Assembly: GCF_000308055.1 (NCBI RefSeq)
Contig: NZ_CAGY01000008.1
Span: 121,807 to 185,806 of the forward strand
DNA length: 64,000 nucleotides
Reading direction: 5' to 3'
From: Actinomyces sp. ph3
Lineage (GTDB): Bacteria; Actinomycetota; Actinomycetes; Actinomycetales; Actinomycetaceae
Under the pieces are notes generated by a model, which saw nothing but the letters and a program-made list of their open reading frames with translations, was not told where the DNA came from and did no database searches. This document shows positions 26,180 to 35,553 of this stretch, piece after piece (position 1 is the stretch's first letter; every line of letters begins with the position of its first letter). The position numbers and the translations under genes are program-made.

Positions 26180-26733
26180 GTGTCCAAGATTATCCGCGTC
26201 GCAGCTCCCGTCCTCCTCGTCATAGCCGCGCATAGCGACCAGTGCTACCGCATTGGATTCGAATTGACCTGGAACATGCGGCTCGCCTTGTTTGCGGTTG
26301 CCGCATCGGCAAATCTCATCTCCCTCTTCTAGTTGTGCCGTGACGAGAGCCCGCGTGTGCTGGCATTGCGGAGCCTGCTGCTCAAAATCGTTCTGGTCCC
26401 GTTCAACTTCCCCCTGCTTAAGTACACATATGCCTGGCCTACTTATTCATTTCCCTTCATGATTTCTTCAAGATAATGCGCTTGATCTACATGCAGGTGG
26501 GCCTGGCTTACCTATGCCTCCTCATCTCGTCGTGCTACGGCATCACCGCCGGGCTTCGCGCCCGCAACCAGGGCCTTAGTAACCCGAAGAGGACGAGGCT
26601 CCACATTCCCATGCAGCTGTTCCCCATCGCTGCCCCGGCCTCGTCCTACAAGCTTTACATGCACCTACGCAAGGTCGACGATGCCACCCCCGCAACCCCC
26701 GACCAACACCCGGTCACCCACACTCAACTCTGA
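26180..26733 (+). pseudogene. decayed third copy of the small membrane-protein family
   Basis: From GTG 26180 the frame reads SKIIRVAAPVLLVIAAH, plainly matching the gene at 25567, but a TAG stops it after ISLF (26330s). Homology goes on in the same frame (ALRSLLLKIVLVPFNFPLL) to a TAA near 26474, and then in the next frame from 26476 (LLISSCYGITAGLRARNQGLS ... LHIPMQLFPIA) to TGA 26731-26733. So one nonsense codon and one frameshift break the gene. Homology over the whole length shows it was once a complete copy. Its C-terminal 85-residue frame could be mistaken for a gene. Confidence 0.8.
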
Positions 26734-26805
26734 AGAGCCACCAAATGCATGTCAGCAGTCCCCGTGACTGGACGGCGCAGATTAATTCGAAACACTCACA
26801 TAATA

Positions 26806-26835
26806 CGGAGCCGCTACATGTTCGTAACGGCTCCG
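26806..26835 (-). terminator. terminator of the SPFH/zinc-ribbon operon
   Basis: CGGAGCCG (26806-26813) and CGGCTCCG (26828-26835) form an 8-bp GC-rich stem with a 14-base loop, 28 bp after the stop of the SPFH gene. Reading on the minus strand it is followed by TATTATG, a weak U-tract. Confidence 0.55.
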
Positions 26836-26862
26836 GAGTACAGGTTCCTCTCGACTCGAGCG

Positions 26863-27984
26863 CTACAGACCGAGGAGCTCCTTCTTCTTAAGGTCGAACT
26901 CATCTTGGGTCAGGATGCCCATATCAACAAGTTCCTTCAGCTTCTTCAACATCTCAATCTTCTCCTCCGTAGACATCTCGTGAGCGGAGGATTTCGCGGG
27001 CTGCCCCTGGGGACCGATGGCTTGCACCATGTTCATGCCGAATAGCATGCCACCGCCTTCGCCAAGACCATTGTCCTGGATACCTTGCGCAATTTTCTGC
27101 TGGGCGGCCATGTTGCCAGCTCGCTCGGAGGTATCCTCGTAAGCCCTCACGTTCATTCGGTTGGAAGAGAACTGGTTGACGAGCTGACGAGAATGGTCGG
27201 ATAGCTCGATATTCTCGATTGCAACCTTCGTGATCTGCATGCCGAAGCGCTCTGGCCATGAACCCGCGTTGTACGTGTCCTCAGAGATGCGCTTCGCAAT
27301 CTCGACCGCCTGTGCCGGCAGCTGGGAGATTCGATATGTGCTCGACATGCCATTTAGCGCAACGATGAACGACTGCAGAAATTCGGAAACCATCTGGCCA
27401 CGAGCTTTGGGGTCGTCGAATGTGTAGCTGCTGATGTTCGCCGGTACGAAGTTGCGAATGAACTTATCGGCGTCGACGACCTTAACGGAGAATCCGCCAT
27501 AGGCGTATATCTCAAGGTCGCATTCGTAGTAATGGTCGTTGTAGACCTGCGGGCCTCTGGTGCCGAATTTGATGTCACGAATCTCACGAAGATTCACAAA
27601 CGCTATGCGCTTTTCGGATGAGCTGATTCCGCCATGGGAGAATCGGTCGCCCAGCTGCCGGAAGATCGAATCCGAGTTGCCGCCCCTGAAGATACTGGAT
27701 TCGCCGTCTTGGTATTCGTATGGACCGGGCTCGGACACTACGGTCTCGATGCCTCCCTGGCTGAAGATATACGCCGCAGTGTTTTCTGGTACGAAAATCT
27801 TGGAACCGTTTGAGATCACGCCTTGCGAGCCGAGGAGATTGCTTCCGCGTCCGTTGTTGGTGGACTTCAGAACGCCCGGAGCGACAACGGTGTGCTCGTC
27901 GAAATAGCCAGCGGTTATCAGGTCAAGCCATTGGTCGGCAAGGGTTCCACCTAGTGAATCAGTCGCTGCTTTTATAAGTCCCAT
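26863..27984 (-). CDS. SPFH-domain protein with C-terminal SHOCT segment
   Basis: A protein of 373 residues from ATG 27984 (GAAGGTGAG upstream). The N-terminal two thirds match the YdjI/virion-core-like SPFH family (COG4260): IFVPENTAAYIFSQGG, GPYEYQDGESSIF, and ITKVAIENIELSDHSRQL, with a helical oligomerisation stretch full of Ala/Gln. The C-terminus is a SHOCT motif: EEKIEMLKKLKELVDMGILTQDEFDLKKKELLG. In Bacillus, the relative acts with membrane stress or toxin-response proteins. It is followed on the same strand order by a PH/zinc-ribbon gene upstream, 15 bp apart; the two form an operon. Confidence 0.87.
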   Translation of the reverse strand: MGLIKAATDSLGGTLADQWLDLITAGYFDEHTVVAPGVLKSTNNGRGSNLLGSQGVISNGSKIFVPENTAAYIFSQGGIETVVSEPGPYEYQDGESSIFRGGNSDSIFRQLGDRFSHGGISSSEKRIAFVNLREIRDIKFGTRGPQVYNDHYYECDLEIYAYGGFSVKVVDADKFIRNFVPANISSYTFDDPKARGQMVSEFLQSFIVALNGMSSTYRISQLPAQAVEIAKRISEDTYNAGSWPERFGMQITKVAIENIELSDHSRQLVNQFSSNRMNVRAYEDTSERAGNMAAQQKIAQGIQDNGLGEGGGMLFGMNMVQAIGPQGQPAKSSAHEMSTEEKIEMLKKLKELVDMGILTQDEFDLKKKELLGL

Positions 27985-27999
27985 GTCAATCTCACCTTC

Positions 28000-28608
28000 T
28001 TAGAGCACTTGCTCGGTGTCGCAATACTTGCATACAGCGGTCTTGCCCTTTACGCCCGTAATCGGGGCGTGGCAACCGGAGCACTTTGTCGAAACACGCT
28101 CGACAGAGCTTTTCTGCTGTTGGCCCGATTTGCCGAATCCGAAACCGAAGGCAGCACCGACTTCGCCAAAAGCGTCCCTAAGCTGGCCAACGACCGTATC
28201 CTCGAAGTCATATTCGGGTGCATCCTGACTTTCGAGTGCATTCGCAGAATCCCTGCCGGTTACCAAGCGGCTGATCTCGTTCGCCCAAATGCCGGCGTTC
28301 TTCTTTGCTTTGGTCTGAAACGCAAATTCCTCGATACCCTGCTGCGTGTAAATCTGCAGGATAGCGTGTCCGTTCCGCGCTTTCCCCACAAGCGCTTGGC
28401 ACTTGCCGCCAATCACCTTGACCTGATTCAGGGGAATGTAACGAACGCCCTTCGTCCCCATGAAGACGCCCCTGCGGACGTGAATCAGATTGAGGTTGGT
28501 CAGAATTAGTTCGTCCGTGTAAGCGGTGGAGAGCTTATTGGGCTCGTAGCAGATGCCCGTCTCTTGGAGCACAACCCCCTCGTTAGGCTGTAATTGATAC
28601 CTAGCCAT
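28000..28608 (-). CDS. PH-like domain protein with C-terminal zinc ribbon
   Basis: A protein of 202 residues from ATG 28608, with GGAGG seven bases upstream. The first ~110 residues are a beta-rich PH-like fold (ELILTNLNLIHVRRGVFMGT, IPLNQVKVI, LQIYTQQGIEEFAFQTK). A Gly/Phe-rich linker (GEVGAAFGFGFGKSG) leads to a zinc ribbon with CSGCH and CKYC pairs. It is the first gene of the operon with the SPFH protein, a pairing seen in membrane-stress modules; the exact role is unknown. An acidic stretch PEYDFEDTVV may be a partner-binding segment. Confidence 0.82.
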   Translation of the reverse strand: MARYQLQPNEGVVLQETGICYEPNKLSTAYTDELILTNLNLIHVRRGVFMGTKGVRYIPLNQVKVIGGKCQALVGKARNGHAILQIYTQQGIEEFAFQTKAKKNAGIWANEISRLVTGRDSANALESQDAPEYDFEDTVVGQLRDAFGEVGAAFGFGFGKSGQQQKSSVERVSTKCSGCHAPITGVKGKTAVCKYCDTEQVL

Positions 28609-28952
28609 CCGAATACCTCCGTCTATGCAACGTCGGAGCGATCCGTACCCAAATATGTCTCATATACTAGCAATAAATTCACCATGCTGTGAGTTTTGCT
28701 ACTGATGACGCTGCGCAGCCCCAAATAAGTGTTCCGGTCACAGTAATGCACGTCGGCAGCTCCGAGGAAACCGTTTCGGAAACCCGTGTCATTCCCGAAA
28801 CGGCGGATGGGTGCAGGGTACTTGCACCTTGCCGTGGGACCAGGGCGCGAAACCGCGGAAGGCAGGCGGAAAAGCCGTTCAAGCGAGTGCCTCCCTCCTA
28901 CTTCACACGCCAACGGCCCCAGGCACGCTACCCGGGGCGTTCGTCGTCGCCG
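28609..28952. other. gap between the zinc-ribbon gene and the broken excisionase
   Basis: About 340 bp. Minus-strand frames of 67-96 residues cross it, with GGAGGGAGG near 28900 as a possible ribosome site, but neither strand shows a recognisable family. A CCGAAACGG/TTTCGGAAAC-like pair near 28770-28805 is the only repeat noticed. I treat it as decayed element DNA. Confidence 0.4.
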
Positions 28953-29237
28953 TCATTGGTCCTCATTGAAGGCGCAGAGGCCCAACAGGTCCTCGACATT
29001 CTTGCGCGTGAAACGGAGGTTCTGCCCGATGCGCGTGCCGGCGAGGGCGCCGTCCTTGGTGAGCCGGTACACCATCGTGGTGCTCACCTGCAGATAGGCG
29101 GCCAGATCTTTGATCGTGAACAGCGGCTAGAGCCCCAGCGTCTCGGCGTGCATCTCCATCGTCGCTTGCGTCATGCGAATCACTCCTCTCTTGACTGTTC
29201 GGGGAAGCCGCCCCGGGCGCGGTTCCTGCTTTGCCAT
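28953..29237 (-). pseudogene. excisionase-type helix-turn-helix gene interrupted by an amber stop
   Basis: From ATG 29237 (AGGAGG four bases upstream) the frame gives MAKQEPRPGRLPRTVKRG and continues to TAG at 29129-29127. After the stop the same frame goes on with PLFTIKDLAAYLQVSTTMVY, RLTKDGALAGTRIGQNLRF and TRKNVEDLLG to TGA 28955-28953. The second part is a complete MerR-like excisionase/HTH_17 domain. Without the stop the protein would have 94 residues. The frame, domain and ribosome site are intact, so a single point mutation explains it; restart at the ATG in TTMVY seems unlikely because it cuts the helix-turn-helix. Confidence 0.75.
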
Positions 29238-29375
29238 GCTTCCTCCTAGCGTTCGTTTCTGAAAGGTTCTACAATTGCGTAGTAGTAGCAGTTCACTTCT
29301 GAACGGTCGATACATATCGTTCATTTTCATGCTATGGATTCCATATGGTTCAAGATGGCCCGTGCCGAGGCGGAT

Positions 29376-29813
29376 ATGGAGGGCAAGTTGAAGACCGGGG
29401 AGCTCATAAAGAAGTACAGGAAGATGCGCAAGATGACGCAGAAGCAGCTCGCAGCCGCGTGCGGGCAGACCGACTCCGCCATCCGCAACTACGAGCTGTG
29501 CAATAGGACTCCGGGAGAGCCTCAGATTCAGGCCATTGCTGCTGCCCTGGCAATCTCGCCTGAGACACTGCGGGAAGTGCCCTTAGAATCGAGCAGGCAG
29601 GCCCTGGAGCTGCTGTTCAGGCTCAACGAGGAGCTTGGGCTCGTCCCGATGGAAGTCGACGGAACGATGGTGCTGGGCCTCGATGCCGCAGCGGAGAAGT
29701 CGCCAAAACTTGCCGCCGCGATTAAGGCGTGGAAGGACGTTCTTGATTCGGAGAAAGCCGGGGAAATCAACCCGGCGGAGCTCGACGCCTGGAAGGCCGG
29801 ATTCGGCGTCTGA
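29376..29813 (+). CDS. XRE-family helix-turn-helix regulator
   Basis: A protein of 145 residues from ATG 29376, preceded by GAGG; an in-frame ATG at 29334 would add 14 residues but has no ribosome site. The N-terminal ~60 residues are a Cro/CI-type helix-turn-helix: GELIKKYRKMRKMTQKQLAAA, SAIRNYELCNRTP, IAAALAISPETLRE. The rest is a helical, Ala/Lys-rich domain of unknown role. It is divergent from the broken excisionase gene over ~140 bp, the usual layout of a mobile-element switch. A strong terminator follows. It is probably the old repressor of the element. Confidence 0.87.
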   Translation: MEGKLKTGELIKKYRKMRKMTQKQLAAACGQTDSAIRNYELCNRTPGEPQIQAIAAALAISPETLREVPLESSRQALELLFRLNEELGLVPMEVDGTMVLGLDAAAEKSPKLAAAIKAWKDVLDSEKAGEINPAELDAWKAGFGV

Positions 29814-29845
29814 GCAAGCCACTCGGGGAATAATTGCGAATCAGA

Positions 29846-29869
29846 AAAGCGGCCTTCGGGCCGCTTTTT
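29846..29869 (+). terminator. rho-independent terminator after the XRE gene
   Basis: AAAGCGGCC-TTCG-GGCCGCTTT with a UUCG tetraloop and a run of five T (29865-29869). It is a textbook intrinsic terminator, 33 bp after the stop codon. Confidence 0.92.
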
Positions 29870-30299
29870 CATGCCCGCGGAGGCTTCGTTCCGGTTCATT
29901 TCAGCGTGAATTATCGGTTTGTTATTCCCCCAGCTTTACCTGCAGTTTTGCGATTTCAGTTCCTCTGGGAGCGCCATGATTCGTGTTTGATTCGAATCAG
30001 GTGGAAATCGGCGTTTTCGCGCTCGGGAATTGTTGCGGGTGGCTTGGCGGACCTCCGCGGCGAGCGGAAACCTCTAGGCGGCGCCAAATCGCGCCAACAC
30101 CCGCCACTCCACAGAGTGACCACGAATCAAATTTGGCCTTTCACCAGCGTAAACAGCCCTCGATTCCAAACGGTTTCGGGGGCTGTTTCGGGATTGTTAT
30201 TCCCGTTTGTTGCAGGTGGCTTGGCGCCGGCTGACCGCTCATGACGTGCCGTGGCACTCAGGGAACAGTTTCAGGTGGCTTGAGAATTCTCTCCTCGGC
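29870..30299. other. gene-free, repeat-bearing DNA at the 3' end of guaA
   Basis: About 430 bp without a convincing gene. It holds degenerate copies of two motifs: TTGTTATTCCC (about 29918-29931 and 30194-30204) and TTGTTGC(G/A)GGTGGCTTGGCG (30030-30049 and 30207-30226), with a third partial copy TTTCAGGTGGCTTG at 30267-30281. The stretch lies between the mobile-element control genes and guaA, whose 3' end is a known integration spot for genomic islands. Confidence 0.55.
30030..30226. repeat. 20-bp direct repeat pair, possible attachment-site remnant
   Basis: TTGTTGCGGGTGGCTTGGCG (30030-30049) and TTGTTGCAGGTGGCTTGGCG (30207-30226) differ in one base and lie 157 bp apart; a shorter relative occurs near 30267. 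These could be integrase/excisionase arm sites or a tandemly copied attachment site. Confidence 0.5.
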
Positions 30300-31871
30300 T
30301 CACTCCCACTCAATGGTTGCCGGAGGCTTGGACGTCACGTCCAAAACCACGCGGTTAACCTCGGCAACAGAGTTCGTAATGCGCGTAGAGATACGAGCCA
30401 GCACGTCGTAAGGCAGGCGCGTCCAGTCGGCCGTCATCGCGTCCTCAGAGGACACGGGACGCAGCACGATCGGGTGACCGTAGGTGCGGCCATCACCCTG
30501 AACGCCCACGGAGCGAACATCAGCCAGCAGGACAACCGGGCACTGCCAGATCTCCTGATCCAGGCCAGCAGCTGTGAGTTCCTCGCGGGCAATTAGGTCC
30601 GCGGCGCGCAGGATATCCAGGCGCTCACGAGTGACCTCGCCGATGATGCGGATGCCCAGGCCCGGACCCGGGAAGGGCTGGCGGTTCACCAGGTAATCGG
30701 GCAGGCCAAGCTCGCGACCGACCGCGCGAACCTCGTCCTTGAACAGAGTGCGCAGGGGCTCAACCAGCTCGAAGGTCATGTCCTCGGGCAGACCACCCAC
30801 GTTGTGGTGGCTCTTGATGTTCGCGGCGCCCTCACCGCCACCGGACTCGACGACGTCGGGGTACAAGGTGCCCTGGACCAGGAACTTCACTTCGCCACCG
30901 GCAGCGCCGACCTCTTCGATGACCTGCTTCTGGGCGGCCTCGAAAGAGCGAATGAACTCGCGGCCGATGATCTTGCGCTTGGTCTCAGGATCGGTAACAC
31001 CGGCCAAAGCAGACAAGAATCGCTCGGACTCGTCACACGTGATGACGCGGATACCCATGCCGCGCGCATAGTCGTTCTCCACCTGCTCGCGTTCGCCCGC
31101 ACGCAGCAGGCCGTGGTCGATGAAGAAGCAGGTGAGCTGATCGCCAACGGCCTTGTGAACCAGGGCCGCAGCCACGGAAGAGTCCACGCCGCCAGAGAGC
31201 GCGCAAATCACCTGCGCGTCACCGATCTGTTCGCGGATCTTCGCAACCTGCTCATCAACAATCGAGCCAGGCGTCCACGTGGGCTCAATTCCCGCGCCCT
31301 TGTAGAGGAAGTTCTTCAGAGCATCCTGGCCAAACTGCGAGTGGCCAACCTCGGGGTGCCACTGCAGGCCGTAGAGGCGACGCTCGCTGCATTCGAAAGC
31401 TGCGACCGGGGTCTCTGCAGTCGATGCGGTGACGGTGAAGCCTTCGGGCGCGCCCTGAACCGCGTCACCGTGGCTCATCCACACAACCTGACCTTCAGGA
31501 GTCCCATCAAACAGGCAGGACTGCTCAGAAACAGAGGCGTCGGTATGCCCGTACTCGCGGGTTCCCGTGCGTCCCACGGTTCCGCCCAGCGCGTGAGCCA
31601 TGGTCTGGAAGCCGTAGCAGATGCCCAGAACCGGCACGCCCGCGGCGAAAATCGCGGGATCAATGGAAGGAGCGCCCTCTTCGTACACGGATGAAGGGCC
31701 ACCGGAAAGAATGATTGCTGCGGGTTCTTTCGCAAGCATTTCGGCGACAGGCATGGTGTGCGGGACGATTTCCGAATAGACGCTGGCTTCGCGCACGCGG
31801 CGAGCAATGAGCTGGGCGTACTGCGCGCCAAAATCGACAACAAGAACGGGATGAAGATCAGCTGAAGTCAC
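30300..31871 (-). CDS. guaA: GMP synthase (glutamine-hydrolysing)
   Basis: A protein of 523 residues converting XMP to GMP with ATP and glutamine. The N-terminal class I amidotransferase has the catalytic Cys in [11 protein letters not shown] and His/Glu in [12 protein letters not shown]. The ATP-pyrophosphatase domain has the P-loop [12 protein letters not shown], and the C-terminal dimer domain shows [17 protein letters not shown] and the final IEWE. Length is normal. The GTG at 31871 has TAGCAT at -12 to -7 and no clear Shine-Dalgarno in proper position, so it may be leaderless. The purine pathway makes this core chromosome; its 3' end borders mobile-element debris. Confidence 0.98.
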   Translation of the reverse strand: MTSADLHPVLVVDFGAQYAQLIARRVREASVYSEIVPHTMPVAEMLAKEPAAIILSGGPSSVYEEGAPSIDPAIFAAGVPVLGICYGFQTMAHALGGTVGRTGTREYGHTDASVSEQSCLFDGTPEGQVVWMSHGDAVQGAPEGFTVTASTAETPVAAFECSERRLYGLQWHPEVGHSQFGQDALKNFLYKGAGIEPTWTPGSIVDEQVAKIREQIGDAQVICALSGGVDSSVAAALVHKAVGDQLTCFFIDHGLLRAGEREQVENDYARGMGIRVITCDESERFLSALAGVTDPETKRKIIGREFIRSFEAAQKQVIEEVGAAGGEVKFLVQGTLYPDVVESGGGEGAANIKSHHNVGGLPEDMTFELVEPLRTLFKDEVRAVGRELGLPDYLVNRQPFPGPGLGIRIIGEVTRERLDILRAADLIAREELTAAGLDQEIWQCPVVLLADVRSVGVQGDGRTYGHPIVLRPVSSEDAMTADWTRLPYDVLARISTRITNSVAEVNRVVLDVTSKPPATIEWE

Positions 31872-31944
31872 CCCACCATGCTACCTGCTTCCTAGCCTCT
31901 TCGACGAGGCCAAGCAGCGAGCACTCCCCCACACCCGGGTTGGT

Positions 31945-33351
31945 TTAGTTGCTGGGAGCATCCTCTTCTTCCGAGGCCGAGGCCACATCGGCGTCTTCAG
32001 CGGGCTCCTCCGCTGGCTGAGTTTCGTCGGCAACTTCGAGCGAATCGTCAACAGTTTCCTCACCGGCCACGTCTTCACTAGGAACCTCAGGCACAAGTTC
32101 CACAGGAGCTACTCCCCCAGCTGCGGCCTCGTGATGGCGATGCTCATGAACCCGCGCTTTCCCGGCACCTACAAGCTCGCGCGCCCACGCCACGCTCACC
32201 GGGTGCGAAAGTGCCACGGTCAGCAGGACCCCAAGCGCCACCTCTGCAAAAAGGCACAGCGCGGAAAGGGACATGCGCGGCCCAAGGAAAGCCAAGCGGC
32301 CATTTCCCAAAACCAAGGCCGAACCCAAGGAAGTCACCAAGTAAACGGCTGCGATCACTACAGCCGCGATGCCGCCTTGGTACAGGTCATCAAGAAGCGA
32401 TTTACTGCCCTTACGCAGACGCAGGTACACGCCAAGCGCTACGCCGAACAGGATCAGCGCAAGGACCACCCAGTTGCCGGGGGCACTTGCAGGGGTCGCA
32501 CCGAAAAGCGGAATTGCCGGGATCGGTCCAACGGGAGCAGAGGTCGGCGAATGCAAGGCATCGCTACCAAGGTAAAAACCGGGACCGGAAAGCCAGGACA
32601 GCGCCCACACAATCGCGTTGGGAATGAAGAGCAGCTGCGCGAGAACGATCATGATCGAATCAACCGCCGAGGTCGATAGCAGAAGCTGGTCGATCCCACG
32701 GATCTGCGACCAAGAGACGATCACCGAAAGCAACAGGAAAAATCCGCCATAAACCGCCAGAGCCCACGATGCGCGCCAACCCGTGCGCACTCCAACGCTG
32801 ACCCACCTCGGTAGTTCAAAGCGGAGCTCAAGGCTCGTTGGCGCAAGCGCGACCTCCCAGGCGGCCGCAATCAAGGGGATCAAAATAGCCAGGGGAAGCG
32901 CGCCCCACACACTCACGTGCGTACCAATTCCACCGGCCAAAAGCAGCGCGGTCACAGTGAAACCGGGGATTGCCATCCATTGCGACGCAGGAGAAAAACG
33001 TCGTCCCTGCAGAAGGAGCAGCTTGGTTAGACCAATCAAGAGCAGCACAAACAGCAAAGGCACTGCGCGATAGGAGACGTCGCCCGAAACCACTCGCGCT
33101 CCAAGGGAAGCGCCCCACAGGTCAGAGGCAAAGTGGAAGGCATCCTCCCAGGTGGTGGATACCATCCACTGGTTAGAGGACACCGCTGCGTAGGCGATCA
33201 GGGTCGGGACAACGACCAGTGCCCAGCCCAGCAGAGCCGCCTCGATCCCGGACAGCATCGAGCGCGCCCAACCCTGCGGAAGGGCAACGCGGATGGTCGG
33301 GCGGGCGGAGACTGTTGTGACCGTCGTACGCGCGGTGGGATCCTCACTCAT
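31945..33351 (-). CDS. DUF6350-type polytopic membrane protein
   Basis: A protein of 468 residues starting at ATG 33351, which overlaps the sucD stop by four bases (ATGA), so translation is coupled. About ten membrane helices are followed by a ~90-residue Glu/Asp/Ala-rich cytosolic tail with a His cluster at its start. The order sucC-sucD-DUF6350-... is typical of actinobacteria, where the family often sits before purN/purH. Function unknown; a transport or envelope role is a guess. An in-frame extension into sucD is not a plausible start. Confidence 0.82.
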   Translation of the reverse strand: MSEDPTARTTVTTVSARPTIRVALPQGWARSMLSGIEAALLGWALVVVPTLIAYAAVSSNQWMVSTTWEDAFHFASDLWGASLGARVVSGDVSYRAVPLLFVLLLIGLTKLLLLQGRRFSPASQWMAIPGFTVTALLLAGGIGTHVSVWGALPLAILIPLIAAAWEVALAPTSLELRFELPRWVSVGVRTGWRASWALAVYGGFFLLLSVIVSWSQIRGIDQLLLSTSAVDSIMIVLAQLLFIPNAIVWALSWLSGPGFYLGSDALHSPTSAPVGPIPAIPLFGATPASAPGNWVVLALILFGVALGVYLRLRKGSKSLLDDLYQGGIAAVVIAAVYLVTSLGSALVLGNGRLAFLGPRMSLSALCLFAEVALGVLLTVALSHPVSVAWARELVGAGKARVHEHRHHEAAAGGVAPVELVPEVPSEDVAGEETVDDSLEVADETQPAEEPAEDADVASASEEEDAPSN

Positions 33352-34271
33352 CGAGCAGCCAGCGCCTCGCGTGCCAAAATCGCAGTTTGCGAAGGGGTGC
33401 GACCAACCTTCACACCAACCGCTTCCAGCGCCTTCGCCTTTGCCGAGGCCGTGCCAGAGCTTCCCGACACGATCGCGCCCGCGTGGCCCATGGTCTTGCC
33501 TTCGGGGGCAGTAAATCCTGCAATGTAGGCGACGACCGGCTTGGTCATGTGCTCGGAGATCCACGCTGCGGCGCGTTCTTCGGCGTCGCCACCGATCTCA
33601 CCGATCATGACAACCAGGTCGGTATCGGGGTCGTTTTCGAAAGCTTCCAGAGCATCGATGTGGGTGGTTCCGACAACCGGGTCACCGCCAATACCAATGC
33701 AGGTGGTGAAGCCCAGGTCACGCAGCTCGTACATGAGCTGGTAGGTCAAGGTGCCCGACTTGGAGACCAGACCAAGGCGGCCGGGTCCCGTAATATCTGC
33801 GGGGGTAATACCGACGTTGGATTGTCCGGGGCTGATGATTCCGGGGCAGTTCGGGCCGATCAGGCGCACGCCACGCTCAAGCGCATAGTCAACGAAAGCG
33901 GTCGAATCCTGAACGGGGATACCTTCGGTGATGACAACCAGAGTTTCAATTCCCGCATCGATTGCTTCAATCGCCGCGTCCTTGGCGTATGCCGGGGGCA
34001 CGAAGACAACCGAAACATTTGCACCAGTTTCCTCACGGGCCTGCGCAACGCTTCCAAACACGGGAACCTCAACGTCACCGGCGGCGCGGTTTTCAGCGCC
34101 CGGACCGTAGGGCTCGACGTGGAAGGTCACCGAAGTGCCGGCCTTGCGCGGGTTCACACCGCCAACGATATTCGTGCCGGCTGCCAGCATACGGGTCGTG
34201 TGCTTTTGGCCTTCAGAGCCGGTCATTCCCTGAACAATGACACGCGAAGTGGAATCAATAAAAATGCTCAT
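33348..34271 (-). CDS. sucD: succinyl-CoA synthetase alpha subunit
   Basis: A protein of 307 residues of the TCA-cycle enzyme that interconverts succinyl-CoA and succinate with formation of ATP or GTP. The CoA-binding Rossmann domain starts [19 protein letters not shown]; the phosphohistidine loop is [13 protein letters not shown], and [19 protein letters not shown] is the subunit signature. It follows sucC by 22 bp and overlaps the next membrane-protein gene by four bases. Confidence 0.97.
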   Translation of the reverse strand: MSIFIDSTSRVIVQGMTGSEGQKHTTRMLAAGTNIVGGVNPRKAGTSVTFHVEPYGPGAENRAAGDVEVPVFGSVAQAREETGANVSVVFVPPAYAKDAAIEAIDAGIETLVVITEGIPVQDSTAFVDYALERGVRLIGPNCPGIISPGQSNVGITPADITGPGRLGLVSKSGTLTYQLMYELRDLGFTTCIGIGGDPVVGTTHIDALEAFENDPDTDLVVMIGEIGGDAEERAAAWISEHMTKPVVAYIAGFTAPEGKTMGHAGAIVSGSSGTASAKAKALEAVGVKVGRTPSQTAILAREALAAR

Positions 34272-34293
34272 GAGTTTTCAGTCCCGTCCCGTC

Positions 34294-35466
34294 TCAGGCG
34301 TTCGCGGCCAGTTCGGCGGCGCGGCGTGCTGCACCGTCCATTGTTTCTTCCATGTGAACCAGGGGATGTGCGGCAGCAGCTAAGATTGCGCGGCCTTCCT
34401 CGACCTTGTTGCCGTCCAAGCGGACAACCAGGGGCTTGGAGGCTGCATCTCCCAAAGCTTCCAATGCACCAACGATTCCTCGAGCGACTTGATCGCATGC
34501 GGTAATTCCGCCAAAAACATTGACGAAGACGGAGCGAACCTGATCATCACCAAGGATGACATCCAGGCCCTTGGCCATAACCTCTGCCGAGGCACCGCCA
34601 CCGATGTCCAGGAAGTTTGCGGGCTTGACGCCCCACTCTTCACCGGCCAAGGCAACGACGTCCAGGGTGGACATGACCAGACCGGCGCCGTTACCGATCA
34701 CGCCTACCTGCCCTTCCAAGCGCACGTAGTTCAGTCCGGCTTCCTTTGCCATGGCCTCGCGCGGATCCTGCGCGGCAACGTCAGCGTATGCGGCGTGTTC
34801 GGGGTGGCGGAAGGCCGCATTGTTATCCAGCGAAACCTTGCCATCCAGCGCCAGAATATCGCCCTGCTCGGTCAGGACCAAGGGGTTGACCTCAACCAGG
34901 GTGGCGTCTTCGCCTCGGTAGGTATCCCAGAGCTTCACCAAAACGGGGGCAAGCTTCTCGACGTGCGAACGATTGAAGCCGGCCTCACCCAGAATTTGAG
35001 CGGCAACGTCTTCATCAATGCCAACCTTGGGGTCCAGGCCAACGCGGGCCAGAGCTTCGGGATGCTCACGTGCCAGGGTCTCAATATCCATACCACCCTG
35101 CGCCGAGCACAATGCAAGCTCACGACGCTCGGAGCGATCCAGCAGGATCGAGAAGTAAAATTCTTCGGCAATATCCGCGCCCGCAGCGATGAGGACCGAG
35201 TGGACGGTGTGACCCTTGATATCCATGCCCAAGATTGCTTCGGCCTTTTCACGCGCTTCTTCTGCGCTGCGAGCCAGCTTTACGCCGCCGGCCTTGCCTC
35301 GGCCGCCGATCTTCACTTGGGCTTTGACCACCAGAAGGTCGTTGTCGGCCAGCAGCTTCTGCGCTGCCTCATAGGCCTCATCTGGGGTGCGTGCAACGAT
35401 TCCCGCAAGTACGGGGACGCCGTGAGCAGCGAACAACTCCCGTGCTTGGTATTCGTAGAGATCCAT
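34294..35466 (-). CDS. sucC: succinyl-CoA synthetase beta subunit
   Basis: A protein of 390 residues, normal for the family. An ATP-grasp domain opens with [37 protein letters not shown] binds the nucleotide, LVEVNPLVL supplies metal ligands, and the C-terminal domain has [12 protein letters not shown] and [14 protein letters not shown]. It forms an operon with sucD. The region before the start (35467-35553) has no clear hairpin; promoter not identified. Confidence 0.97.
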   Translation of the reverse strand: MDLYEYQARELFAAHGVPVLAGIVARTPDEAYEAAQKLLADNDLLVVKAQVKIGGRGKAGGVKLARSAEEAREKAEAILGMDIKGHTVHSVLIAAGADIAEEFYFSILLDRSERRELALCSAQGGMDIETLAREHPEALARVGLDPKVGIDEDVAAQILGEAGFNRSHVEKLAPVLVKLWDTYRGEDATLVEVNPLVLTEQGDILALDGKVSLDNNAAFRHPEHAAYADVAAQDPREAMAKEAGLNYVRLEGQVGVIGNGAGLVMSTLDVVALAGEEWGVKPANFLDIGGGASAEVMAKGLDVILGDDQVRSVFVNVFGGITACDQVARGIVGALEALGDAASKPLVVRLDGNKVEEGRAILAAAAHPLVHMEETMDGAARRAAELAANA

Positions 35467-35553
35467 TGTGTCCCTTCACTTTGTGCCCGAAGGCGCTGCC
35501 TTGCGCGGTTACCACGTGAACTGTGGCGCGCAACTTCCTTAAGCCTACCGCGA

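Noticed and set aside
26476..26733. 85-residue frame as an independent small gene
   Set aside because: It matches the C-terminal half of the neighbouring membrane-protein family and has no start signal of its own; included in the pseudogene.
28689..29249. Plus-strand frame of 186 residues over the excisionase region
   Set aside because: The opposite strand encodes a clear excisionase helix-turn-helix domain; this frame is its shadow.
30804..31694. Plus-strand frame of 296 residues opposite guaA
   Set aside because: Antisense to guaA; no ribosome site or motif.
31945..33564. Long start for the DUF6350 protein inside sucD (539 residues)
   Set aside because: The first 71 residues are an out-of-frame reading of sucD; the ATGA overlap at 33351 is the natural start.
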